Source: CAIOHW01 sp046317855 (GTDB lineage Bacteria > Bdellovibrionota > UBA1018). From it: a stretch of 23,603 bases of DNA. The notes beneath the pieces were generated by a model, which did not search any database, was not told the origin of the DNA, and saw only the letters and a list, made by a program, of their open reading frames with translations. The position numbers and the translations under genes were made by a program. The stretch spans positions 1 to 23,603 of the forward strand of contig JBKCVM010000026.1 of assembly GCA_046317855.1 (NCBI GenBank), read 5' to 3'. This document shows, one piece after another, positions 1-7,371 of the stretch (its first letter is position 1; every line of letters begins with the position of its first letter).

Positions 1-72
1 GATCAGGACGGCCAGGTGCTGAGCCAGCGCGACATCGCCATCCTGCTTGCAGCACCCCAGCTCAGCGAGTGA
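1..72 (+). CDS. C-terminal end of an unidentified protein (partial)
   Basis: Frame 1 is open from the window edge to a TGA at 70-72 and gives 23 residues ending in LAAPQLSE. Its codons are rich in G or C at the third position, like the gene that follows, whereas frame 2 stops at once. A second frame is also open to about position 78, so frame choice rests on codon bias. The fragment is too short to name. It lies 137 bases upstream of the oxalocrotonate decarboxylase-like gene on the same strand, but a hairpin separates them, so a shared operon is uncertain. Confidence 0.5.
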   Translation, partial: DQDGQVLSQRDIAILLAAPQLSE

Positions 73-118
73 TTTGACTCTCAGGCGATCCTCGGGTGAT
101 GCCCATGGGCCACTCATC

Positions 119-157
119 AGCGGCGATCCGGATTCACCCCGGCTCGCCGCTTGTTTT
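119..157 (+). terminator. Probable intrinsic terminator hairpin, first copy of a repeated hairpin
   Basis: Bases 119-126 (AGCGGCGA) pair perfectly with 144-151 (TCGCCGCT). An inner CCGG/CCGG stem at 128-131 and 139-142 extends the structure. The 3' side continues into TGTTTT, a weak U-tract. It follows the stop at 72 by about 45 bases, as expected for a terminator of the partial upstream gene. The same hairpin with three base changes over 31 bases recurs at 2436-2468, where the T-tract is stronger. Confidence 0.6.
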
Positions 158-209
158 AAGCCGGCAGGCAAGCCTTGCCCTTTGAGCCTCACCCCGGCAA
201 TCTGCGCGC

Positions 210-1007
210 ATGAGCCGCATGAACCATGACTCGCTTGCCACCCTTCTTCACACCGCCCGCCTCGAAGCGCGTGAGATCAAGCCGCTCACCCACGCCCATC
301 CTGAGCTTTCAGTGAGCGAGGCCTACGACATCCAGGCTGCCGGAATCCGCCTGCGCGAGCAGGACGGCGAAAAGATCACAGCCTACAAGATGGGCCTCAC
401 CTCCGAAGGCAAGCGCAGGCAGATGGGCCTGCACGAGGCCATTTTTGGAGTGCTCACCGATCGCATGCAGCTCTCTTTCGGCGCGCCCTACCGCCTTTCA
501 GGCCAGATCCATCCCAAGGCCGAGCCCGAAATCGCGCTCAGGCTTGCCGCCCCCCTTTCGGGCCACCTCAGCGCTGACGAAGCCTGGGCGCTTGTCGACC
601 AGGTCGCCCCTGCCATCGAAGTGCTCGATTCGCGCTTCGTGGGCTTCAAGTACTTTTCGTTGCGCGATGTGATTGCCGACAACGCCTCGAGCTCGCAGTT
701 TCTGATCGGACGCGCAATGCTTCGCCCCTCGCACTGGCGCGACCTTGAGCGCATGCGGCTTTCGTTCAAGGTGAACGGCAGGCTCATGCACCAGGCCCAG
801 GCCACCGAGATCTCGGGCTCGCCGATCCGTTCCCTCATGGACCTCGGTCGACTGGTGCAGGCCCGGGGCATCACGGTTCCGGCTGGAAGCTGGGTACTTT
901 TGGGTGCGGCCACCCCGGCCGTAGGGCTTGAGCCCGCAATGCAGGTCGAGCTTGAGCTCGACACCCCCGCCGGCGGCACCCAGCGCCTGGGGCTTGGGGT
1001 TGTCTGA
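210..1007 (+). CDS. 4-oxalocrotonate decarboxylase / 2-keto-4-pentenoate hydratase family protein
   Basis: 265 residues, the usual length for this family (DmpH/XylI decarboxylases and DmpE/MhpD hydratases of catechol meta-cleavage). In that pathway the decarboxylase removes CO2 from 2-oxo-3-hexenedioate and the hydratase adds water to 2-oxopent-4-enoate; both are cytosolic and need Mg2+ or Mn2+. Visible family motifs are KMGLTSEGKRRQMG near residues 60-73, HPKAEPEIA near 100-108 (metal-binding acidic pair), IEVLDSRF near 137-144 and DVIADNASSS near 151-160. The GLTS-x-x-K-x-x-QMG form resembles DmpH more than DmpE, so decarboxylase is the better guess, but a hydratase acting on another 2-oxo acid cannot be excluded. 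No other meta-cleavage gene is visible nearby. ATGs at 210 and 219 both lack a clear Shine-Dalgarno; the first was kept. By eye the gene is more GC-rich than most of the window. Confidence 0.82.
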   Translation: MSRMNHDSLATLLHTARLEAREIKPLTHAHPELSVSEAYDIQAAGIRLREQDGEKITAYKMGLTSEGKRRQMGLHEAIFGVLTDRMQLSFGAPYRLSGQIHPKAEPEIALRLAAPLSGHLSADEAWALVDQVAPAIEVLDSRFVGFKYFSLRDVIADNASSSQFLIGRAMLRPSHWRDLERMRLSFKVNGRLMHQAQATEISGSPIRSLMDLGRLVQARGITVPAGSWVLLGAATPAVGLEPAMQVELELDTPAGGTQRLGLGVV

Positions 1008-1325
1008 GGCCCTTTGCGGAGCTGGCGCCTCCTTCGGTAAAAAAAAGAACCCCCCTTCTGTTTTTTACCGAAACCAAAACCGCCAGTTGGGCAAGACCAC
1101 GCTGCTCGAGGCGCACAGCTCATAGTGGCGGGGGTCAGTTGGGATTTGAACCCTCCCAAGGCTGTCGATAGAGTTGACACACTGCAAAGGACTAGTCGCC
1201 TCCCCCCCCCCTGCGTCAAAAATGACTGAATAGTTTCAATTACTTGCATCAATATGCGCTGCGGCACGCCGGTTGCTTCTCTCTGTTCCAAGTTCAAACA
1301 AAGAGAGAAAGAGAGAACTCAGACC
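1008..1325. other. Gene-free stretch between the decarboxylase-like gene and the secreted protein
   Basis: This stretch of 318 bases has no convincing reading frame. It holds a long perfect inverted repeat (1033-1072, listed separately), a tRNA-3'-end-like segment on the minus strand near 1126-1165, and a run of ten C at 1202-1211. A purine-rich GAGAGAAAGAGAG tract just before 1326 probably serves as the ribosome binding site of the next gene. No -35/-10 pair could be assigned with confidence, although TTGACA occurs at 1174-1179. Confidence 0.6.
1033..1072. repeat. Perfect 12-bp inverted repeat with A-tract and T-tract arms (possible bidirectional terminator)
   Basis: TTCGGTAAAAAA at 1033-1044 is the exact reverse complement of 1061-1072. 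After one A/G mismatch the pairing resumes with AGAA (1046-1049) against TTCT (1056-1059), leaving a loop of six C. The hairpin begins 26 bases after the stop of the decarboxylase-like gene. Its T6 run lies inside the 3' arm, not after it, so it is not a textbook intrinsic terminator in either direction. It could still mark the transcript end, or be the remnant of a small mobile element. Confidence 0.6.
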
Positions 1326-2414
1326 ATGATCTTCAATTCGAACCGACTCAAAGCAGTCGTGACCGCAGTGCTGGCGCTTGCCAGCACCTCCACCCAGGCG
1401 CTGGGGCAGGAGGTAAACCTTCAGGTCTGTGAATTAATCAGAAAGACCCGTACGGACCAGGTCAACGAGATCTTGAAAAACGATCTGAAGGAGTTGGATG
1501 AAAAAGCCGCAAAAAAACTGGCTGCTTTTACGGCTCAAGAGCTCGAGGAATTGAAAAGACTCAGATTTGGATCGTCTGATCCCGAGACCTGCCGGCAACT
1601 GGCCCAACTCGACCCCAATTTCGACATTACGTTTTGTGACAAGGGGATCGAAATCATTAGGGCAGTAGAGGCACGCCAAAGAGAACAGGGCGAGCAACAC
1701 CATCAGGCATTTGCTGATGACCTAAGCAGATTTGAGCACACAGTAAGTGATCAAGCTGTCTCCAAGCTCAATGAACTTCATCAACCGAGTTTAGATAGCC
1801 GATTTCGGGCTCGAATTGAGAGGCTTTCATTTTCAAAGGTCACCCCCCTTTCGGTCTCAACCACCATTCACGGCCGTACAGTAGACTACTCTATTGGCGC
1901 GATATCTGATTCCCATTACGTCACGGAGCTGGTCCCTGTGAAGCGTTACGAAGTGCTTTTCGCCAAGGGGGTGCGTCCATACTGGTGGAATAACTCTGTT
2001 AAATGGTTCAAAGCAGAAACATTATGGTTGACGCGTGGAGAGATCGACGTTTTGAAAACGCGAGCTGATAACGGAGAATTGATTGACATCAAAGAAACCG
2101 GAGAAACCCGGGAGTCGCCAGAGGAAACTAGTCGGTTTGTGGAGGATAAGCTCGCGAAGACTCCGATCCGGAAATGGCATCAGAAAAAAGGAGCGAGTAA
2201 AATTGACTTTAGCTCCATTGACCAACTGGTAGAGGCCCTCTTTTTGCCGTCGCAGTGTGCGGAGTATTTCAAGAAAAAGAGAGAGATCTATCTCGAAGTC
2301 GCAGCCAAGGAGGCTGTTGCGGATGAGGTGAGAAAGGCCCTCACAGCCCAGAGCACCGGCTCCAGCTCCAAGTCAGAACCCTCCGACTCGAGCGCAGGCG
2401 CAGCCAAGCGCTAA
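1326..2414 (+). CDS. Secreted protein of unknown function
   Basis: 362 residues from ATG 1326, preceded by a GAGAG-rich ribosome binding region. An in-frame upstream start at 1254 would add 24 residues ahead of a good signal peptide, so it was rejected. Residues 1-28 form a Sec signal: basic start, hydrophobic core AVVTAVLALAS, then a probable cut near TQA-LGQ or LGQ-EVN. The mature part is charged and mostly helical in appearance. It has four cysteines (35, 89, 104, 311) that could form two disulfides in the periplasm. A Trp/Tyr-rich patch lies at about 219-234, and a Ser/Ala-rich low-complexity tail at about 341-360. I do not recognise a family. By eye the base composition is more AT-rich than the gene before it. 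It is a single-gene unit bounded by the gene-free stretch and the terminator at 2436. Confidence 0.75.
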   Translation: MIFNSNRLKAVVTAVLALASTSTQALGQEVNLQVCELIRKTRTDQVNEILKNDLKELDEKAAKKLAAFTAQELEELKRLRFGSSDPETCRQLAQLDPNFDITFCDKGIEIIRAVEARQREQGEQHHQAFADDLSRFEHTVSDQAVSKLNELHQPSLDSRFRARIERLSFSKVTPLSVSTTIHGRTVDYSIGAISDSHYVTELVPVKRYEVLFAKGVRPYWWNNSVKWFKAETLWLTRGEIDVLKTRADNGELIDIKETGETRESPEETSRFVEDKLAKTPIRKWHQKKGASKIDFSSIDQLVEALFLPSQCAEYFKKKREIYLEVAAKEAVADEVRKALTAQSTGSSSKSEPSDSSAGAAKR

Positions 2415-2435
2415 GGCCATCGTGTAGCCAATAAA

Positions 2436-2476
2436 GGCGGCGATTCGGATTCACTCCGGGTCGCCGCCCCCTTTTT
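2436..2476 (+). terminator. Intrinsic terminator after the secreted protein, second copy of a repeated hairpin
   Basis: GGCGGCGA at 2436-2443 pairs perfectly with TCGCCGCC at 2461-2468, with a further CGG/CCG pairing inside. The stem runs into CCC and TTTTT (2472-2476), a standard rho-independent layout, 21 bases after the stop at 2414. The 31-base core differs from the hairpin at 120-150 at only three positions, including in the loop, so the two are copies of one element. Confidence 0.8.
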
Positions 2477-2521
2477 CAGCAGTGGGCAACTCACGCCAGC
2501 TCTGCTAGAGTCCCAGCTCCC

Positions 2522-5071
2522 ATGCTTTTCATCGCCCAGGTCAAACGCGAGTTCTCGCCCGCCGACTGGAATAGAGGTCAGATCTTTTTTCGCGAAGAGC
2601 GTGTGAGCCACGTCCGGCTGGACGGAAAAAAAGTCAGTGCCCGCATCAAAGACTCCTCGGGAGTGGCTTGCGAAAGCTGGATCGGCATCAAGAACGGCTC
2701 GATCCAGGAGTCGTCGTGCACCTGCAAAGCCACCCGCTGCAAGCACCTTGCGGCACTCACCATCTGGCTGATCCGCCGGGGCAGCCTGCTCCGCGCCGGA
2801 ATCGTCGACACCAACCACGGCGTAGACGAGGCGCTGCAAGAAGAACAAGAGAGCCGGGTCAAAGGTGAGTTTGTCGCCTTTGCCCGTGGCCTCTTTCAGG
2901 GAAAAAACTTTCTTGGCGTCTCCGTCGAACCCGCTCTGCGCTTTCTTGACTCGAACACGAGCAAAACTCGGGTCGAACCTGTGCACCACTTGGTTCGCCA
3001 AACCGAACCCGGCATCTGGCGCACGACCGAGGACCTTTACATCGAGCTCACCCCTTCGCCCGGCGCCGTGCCCGTGCTCAATAGTATTGATTCGGCCAAA
3101 GTAATGTACCAAGGGTCTTCGGCAATCGACCAACTGGTCAAACTCCTCACCCTTACGGACCAAAAAAAGCTCATCTTTCAAGAAGCCCTCAAGGTCGAAA
3201 TCGACGACGAGCCCATGAAACTCATCTCGCTCGGCATCGGCAAAAAAACCGACAAGGGCCGCGCGCTGATCTACGAGTTCAAGAACTCACGCGCCCGCTT
3301 TTTAAGTGAAGAACTTGAAGAGTACTCGGCCCAGGGCCGCTTGAGCAGCCAGTATGTCTGGAAGGGCAACCGCATCTATCGGTTTGACCCCTCACTCAAC
3401 CAGCTCTCCAAGTTTGCCAACCGAAGCGGCGTGGGCGAGTCCGAGGATCCCAGGCACGGTGGCCGCATCTCAGCCTTTGGGCAATTGGATGATTCGCAGC
3501 AAAACCCGCTGCACCCGATCGTGGCCTACCGCCTGAGCCTTGAATTGGGAGTGCAGGCCTTCAGGGTGGATCTCGACTGGAAAGAATTTCACGACTGGAA
3601 GAAAAATTTCGAAAAGACCCGCGTGGCTCCGCTCCCCAAGGTCAAGTACGGCTTTGACCTGCGCGAGTACCAGCAGAACGGCCTTTCGTGGATGTGGAGC
3701 CTCTACCAGAGGGGCCTTGCAGCCCTGCTGGCAGACGACATGGGCCTCGGAAAAACGCACCAGGTACTGGCATTTTTGTCGAGCATCTATCGGCTCAAAG
3801 ACCGGCCAGTGCAGCCCACTCTCGTCGTCGCTCCGACTTCAGTCGTGGCCGCCTGGGCGCACAAGCTCCAACGCTATCCCACCGGCCTCAAGTGGTACGT
3901 CTTTCACGGCAACAACCGCAAGCTTCCGGCCGAAGGCGAGGCCGACATCATCCTCACCACCTACGGGCTCTTGCAGCGTGAAGCGGCGCTCCGTGAGCGC
4001 GACTGGCATTGCATCATCCTCGACGAAGCACAGGCGATCAAGAACGCCACCACGATCAGCTCGCGTGCATCGCGCGCGCTCAAGAGCCACTTCAGAATCG
4101 CCATGACCGGAACTCCGGTCGAAAATCAGTCCATCGACCTCTGGTCGATCATGGAGTTTTTGCTCCCGGGCTACATGGGTTCACTTCCTCGCTTCAAACG
4201 CCTCTACGGCAGCGAGCGCGAGGGCCCGAGCGAAGACCAGGCTCATGCCCTACGTCGCCTGATTTCTCCGTTCCTGCTCCGACGCACCAAATCGCAAGTC
4301 CTGAAGGAGCTTCCAGAAAAAACAGAAGAAGTCGTCTCGTGTGAGATGACCCCAGTACAGAAGAAAGCCTATCGAGCATTCTTGACCGGAGCTGATGCCG
4401 AAAAAATTCGCGACAACATCAAATCTGGCGAGAAAGTCGATTACGCCAACATCCTGGCTCTCCTGACCCGGCTCAAACAAGTCTGCGACCATCCGCGCCT
4501 GATTGAACTGACCGCTGGTAAGATCAAGAAGATCGGCAAAGTCGATCCGCTCGAGAGCGGCAAGTGGGAAACCTTCGAAGAAATCCTCAACGAAGCGTTG
4601 GGCTCCAACCTCAAGGTCGTCGTCTTTACCCAGTACCTGGGCATGATGGATTTGATTGCCGAGTTCCTCAAGCAGCGCAAAGTGGGCTTCACCGAGCTTA
4701 GGGGCGACACTCCCGATCGTGGCAAGCGCATCGAGCGCTTTGCCTCAGACCCCGAATGCAACGTCTTCATTTGTAGCCTGCTCGCAGGTGGGCTGGGCAT
4801 TGACCTCACCGCTGGTAGCGTTTGTGTGCACTTTGACCGCTGGTGGAATCCAGCTAAAGAAAACCAAGCCACTGATCGTCTGCACCGACTCGGACAGACC
4901 CGCGGAGTGCAAGTCTTTAAGCTTCAGATTCCGGGCACCATCGAAGACCGCATTGCTTCAATCATCCAGAACAAGAAAAAGCTCTCAGGGGCGCTCATCG
5001 AAGAATCTCCGATGGGCTTGAAAGCTTTCTCTCGAGAAGACCTTCTCCAGCTCCTCAACCCCTCGATTTGA
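2522..5071 (+). CDS. SWI2/SNF2 family DNA-dependent ATPase (helicase) with SWIM zinc finger
   Basis: 849 residues. The N-terminus carries a SWIM zinc finger, CxCx4CxH, with Cys66, Cys68, Cys73 and His75, a module thought to bind nucleic acid or protein. After about 300 residues of less conserved sequence comes a full SNF2 ATPase: motif I DDMGLGKT (405-412, Lys411), motif II DEAQ (501-504), motif III MTGTPVEN, a C-terminal RecA lobe with GGLGIDLTAG and motif VI DRLHRLGQTR starting at 785. Such proteins translocate on double-stranded DNA and remodel protein-DNA complexes; the bacterial SWIM-SNF2 proteins are mostly uncharacterised, with RapA the best-known distant relative. The start at 2522 has no strong ribosome binding site but gives a natural N-terminus. 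It converges on the protease gene with 23 bases between stops. Family is certain; the cellular role is not. Confidence 0.93.
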   Translation: MLFIAQVKREFSPADWNRGQIFFREERVSHVRLDGKKVSARIKDSSGVACESWIGIKNGSIQESSCTCKATRCKHLAALTIWLIRRGSLLRAGIVDTNHGVDEALQEEQESRVKGEFVAFARGLFQGKNFLGVSVEPALRFLDSNTSKTRVEPVHHLVRQTEPGIWRTTEDLYIELTPSPGAVPVLNSIDSAKVMYQGSSAIDQLVKLLTLTDQKKLIFQEALKVEIDDEPMKLISLGIGKKTDKGRALIYEFKNSRARFLSEELEEYSAQGRLSSQYVWKGNRIYRFDPSLNQLSKFANRSGVGESEDPRHGGRISAFGQLDDSQQNPLHPIVAYRLSLELGVQAFRVDLDWKEFHDWKKNFEKTRVAPLPKVKYGFDLREYQQNGLSWMWSLYQRGLAALLADDMGLGKTHQVLAFLSSIYRLKDRPVQPTLVVAPTSVVAAWAHKLQRYPTGLKWYVFHGNNRKLPAEGEADIILTTYGLLQREAALRERDWHCIILDEAQAIKNATTISSRASRALKSHFRIAMTGTPVENQSIDLWSIMEFLLPGYMGSLPRFKRLYGSEREGPSEDQAHALRRLISPFLLRRTKSQVLKELPEKTEEVVSCEMTPVQKKAYRAFLTGADAEKIRDNIKSGEKVDYANILALLTRLKQVCDHPRLIELTAGKIKKIGKVDPLESGKWETFEEILNEALGSNLKVVVFTQYLGMMDLIAEFLKQRKVGFTELRGDTPDRGKRIERFASDPECNVFICSLLAGGLGIDLTAGSVCVHFDRWWNPAKENQATDRLHRLGQTRGVQVFKLQIPGTIEDRIASIIQNKKKLSGALIEESPMGLKAFSREDLLQLLNPSI

Positions 5072-5094
5072 TCGAGTCGTATTTGCGGAGCATT

Positions 5095-7239
5095 TTAACG
5101 AAAAGCCGAAACCACGAGTGCGTATGGAAGCTTTCCGGACGCTCCGCGACCTTGCGGCACGTTCTTGCCTACCACCCGGATCACATAGTCTCCGCTTCGT
5201 GCCAAACCTGGCTTGAGCTCAAGCATCTCGGTGTTATTGACCGAATCGCCCAAGCGGGTGATTTGACCTGTCGAATCCACCACTTCTAGATCCAGGTTAT
5301 TCACCAGCGTACGGCCTGCCTGCGGCGATGCCGGGGCATCCGTGTAAACAAGCGTGGCGCGGATTCCGTCACCAGGCGCCAGGCTAAACGAAATCTCCCG
5401 CGAGCCACCGGTAGCCACACCATCGCGCTCATCAACAAAAACGGTGCTCCCTACCAACTGCGTGAGCGCATCCATGTCCACCCGACCATAGCCCTGGTGC
5501 ACATTGGGGCGAGGACTTTGAAGTTCTTGGCCAATCCCCGTGCCGTACTGACCAGGATACAAATCAAGCGCGCTATGCACGAGTGTCGCTTTGATCAGCG
5601 CAGCCGAGGGCTGCGTCACCCGTGCCGCATCCACGAGGTACTGACGCGCTACGACTGCGGCCCCTGCAGTCAGTGGAGTGGCCATCGACGTACCACCGGC
5701 GTATACGTAGTTTTCATCGTACACTCCCCACATCAGAGAGGCCTTTGGATGTTTGGAGCGAGTGCTCACGATATTAGTGCCGGGAGCCACGACCTCGGGC
5801 TTGAGCCTTCCGTCCGTTGTAGGCCCACGTGAACTGAAAGCCGCAATTCCCTTGGGATTATCTGAGAGCTTGTCACTTCGAATGGGCTCGACACTCCACT
5901 TGGTTGCACCGTCCCTGAGCTCACCGACCGGCTTCTGAATTCCCCCCACGGCGAGTAGATTTTCAGAAGCGCCGACTGTGAGAACGTTCTTTGCCGTTCC
6001 AGGAGAACTCACCGAACCTTCGTCAATACGACCATCGGCGTTGGCGTCCTGGCCGCTGTTGCCGGCAGCAAAGAGAACCAAGAAATCGGGGTTTTCCCAG
6101 ACATACTTGTCCACGCTGGATGAAAACGAATCGTATTCGCCCAGGTTACGGGGGCTACCCCAAGAGTTGGTGTGGATACGAGCGCCATCGCGGTAGGGCG
6201 GACCAAAGAGTTTTCTAAAATCACTCGGAAAGCCCAAGTTATCCATGATTGGACTCCAGATACTTGCAGGCAATAGAGTCGCCTCATAAGCGCCGCCTTT
6301 CAGCGCGCCATGGGACATCGTGCCGGTTCCACCCACCGATCCACACACATGAGTTCCGTGTCCCTGAGGATCTTCCCAGCTCTTGCCTCCAATTCCGAGC
6401 GCATAGCCACGAGTCACCACAGGCTTCAGATCCGGATGAAGCGTCGCAAGGTCTCCAGTGTCGACGCCCGTGTCCGCAAGGGCAGCGACTTGGCCGCTCC
6501 CGGAAAAGCCGCGAGTCCATGCTGCATCAAAGCCCATGATTCGAGTCCCGGATTCGTAACCGGTGAGCTCAGGTGGGTTGCCATCGGCAGGAGCAACAGC
6601 CTGAGCAGGTCCTGCAACGTAGTCCATACTCGTCCAGACCGGGAGTTCCTGAACCCATTCTACCTGCGCAATCGAAACGATCTGCCCAAGCTGAGCCGGA
6701 GGAGCAGCCAGCGCAATATCAGTTGCGTCGGCGCGCAAAATACGGACTCCCTCGATCTGAGAGACTCGCGCCGCGACGGCGTCCCGCCATTCTGGTTTGT
6801 AGACTGAAACGAGGAGCCATTGGCGTACCGCTGATTGAGACGCCTTGAAGCGCTCGGGCAAACGCTCGGGACTCAGTTTCCACTCGGGCTGAAGGTTAAG
6901 CACAGCGCGCGCACCCAACTCAGCCGCTGAAACTCGGGCGCCACCGGGAGATCCACTTGCATGCAACACGAGGGCGTCCTGCGGCAGATAACGCAAGATT
7001 TCAAAGCCGCGCGCTTCGAGTCCAGACCTCAGTTCTGCGCTCAAAGGGCTAGGCCATTGGGCTACGAAGACCGAAGAAACTTCGGATGTAGAAATCCCTA
7101 ATGGCGCCTTCTCCATCGGGACAGAGAACCGTCCCGCTCGCAGCAGGAGTTCGTCTCCTGCCAGTGCATTTGCTGCAGACGCAAAACCGAACGCCAAAAT
7201 GAAAACAGAAAAAGACACGCTGCCACTATTAAGCTTCAT
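5095..7239 (-). CDS. Secreted subtilisin-family (S8) serine protease
   Basis: 714 residues from ATG 7239, which has a GGGGGA ribosome binding site and opens a clear signal peptide (MKLNSGSVSFSVFILAFGFA, cut near ANA-LAG). A longer frame to 7380 was rejected because it would put 47 residues ahead of the signal. Residues about 40-225 look like a propeptide region. The catalytic triad is complete: Asp256 in ADTGVD, His294 in GHGTHVCG, Ser518 in GGTSMATP, with oxyanion Asn394 in AAGNSG. After the peptidase, residues about 600-714 form a beta-rich domain with TLVYTDAP and LVNNLDLEV motifs, like the C-terminal jelly roll of KP-43-type alkaline proteases. The protein is probably exported and autoprocessed, degrading extracellular or prey/host protein; that role is inference. 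It is transcribed divergently from the FAD-Rieske gene. Confidence 0.93.
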   Translation of the reverse strand: MKLNSGSVSFSVFILAFGFASAANALAGDELLLRAGRFSVPMEKAPLGISTSEVSSVFVAQWPSPLSAELRSGLEARGFEILRYLPQDALVLHASGSPGGARVSAAELGARAVLNLQPEWKLSPERLPERFKASQSAVRQWLLVSVYKPEWRDAVAARVSQIEGVRILRADATDIALAAPPAQLGQIVSIAQVEWVQELPVWTSMDYVAGPAQAVAPADGNPPELTGYESGTRIMGFDAAWTRGFSGSGQVAALADTGVDTGDLATLHPDLKPVVTRGYALGIGGKSWEDPQGHGTHVCGSVGGTGTMSHGALKGGAYEATLLPASIWSPIMDNLGFPSDFRKLFGPPYRDGARIHTNSWGSPRNLGEYDSFSSSVDKYVWENPDFLVLFAAGNSGQDANADGRIDEGSVSSPGTAKNVLTVGASENLLAVGGIQKPVGELRDGATKWSVEPIRSDKLSDNPKGIAAFSSRGPTTDGRLKPEVVAPGTNIVSTRSKHPKASLMWGVYDENYVYAGGTSMATPLTAGAAVVARQYLVDAARVTQPSAALIKATLVHSALDLYPGQYGTGIGQELQSPRPNVHQGYGRVDMDALTQLVGSTVFVDERDGVATGGSREISFSLAPGDGIRATLVYTDAPASPQAGRTLVNNLDLEVVDSTGQITRLGDSVNNTEMLELKPGLARSGDYVIRVVGKNVPQGRGASGKLPYALVVSAFR

Positions 7240-7371
7240 GCTCAATCCCCCAGATCCGCTGAATAGAACATGCCGATTGCTTGCCAGTAAAGCCCCCAAT
7301 GCAGTCCAAGCTGGTATGAACAGCCTGGTCTGGGCCGTGCATCTTTCATCCGGCAAACGGAGAAGCACCGC
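7240..7371. promoter_or_regulatory. Divergent intergenic region serving the protease and the FAD-Rieske gene
   Basis: The 132 bases between two divergent starts must hold both promoters. The minus-strand ribosome binding site GGGGGA lies about six bases from the protease start, and the plus-strand site CGGAG lies about eight bases before ATG 7372. No clear -35/-10 pair or operator palindrome was recognised. Confidence 0.4.

Noticed and set aside
488..1297. Long open frame of 269 codons on the minus strand across the decarboxylase-like gene
   Set aside because: It is opposite a gene with clear family motifs, has low-complexity Arg/Ser-rich sequence, and reads through the hairpin at 1033-1072. 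It is a GC-driven shadow.
2411..3181. Open frame of 256 codons on the minus strand within the SNF2 gene
   Set aside because: The plus strand here encodes the SWIM finger and following region. The reverse frame shows no domain and runs into the terminator at 2436-2476.
3540..4106. Alternative plus-strand frame of 188 codons inside the SNF2 gene
   Set aside because: It overlaps the ATPase motifs I and II in the correct frame and has Ser/Arg/Pro-rich shadow composition.
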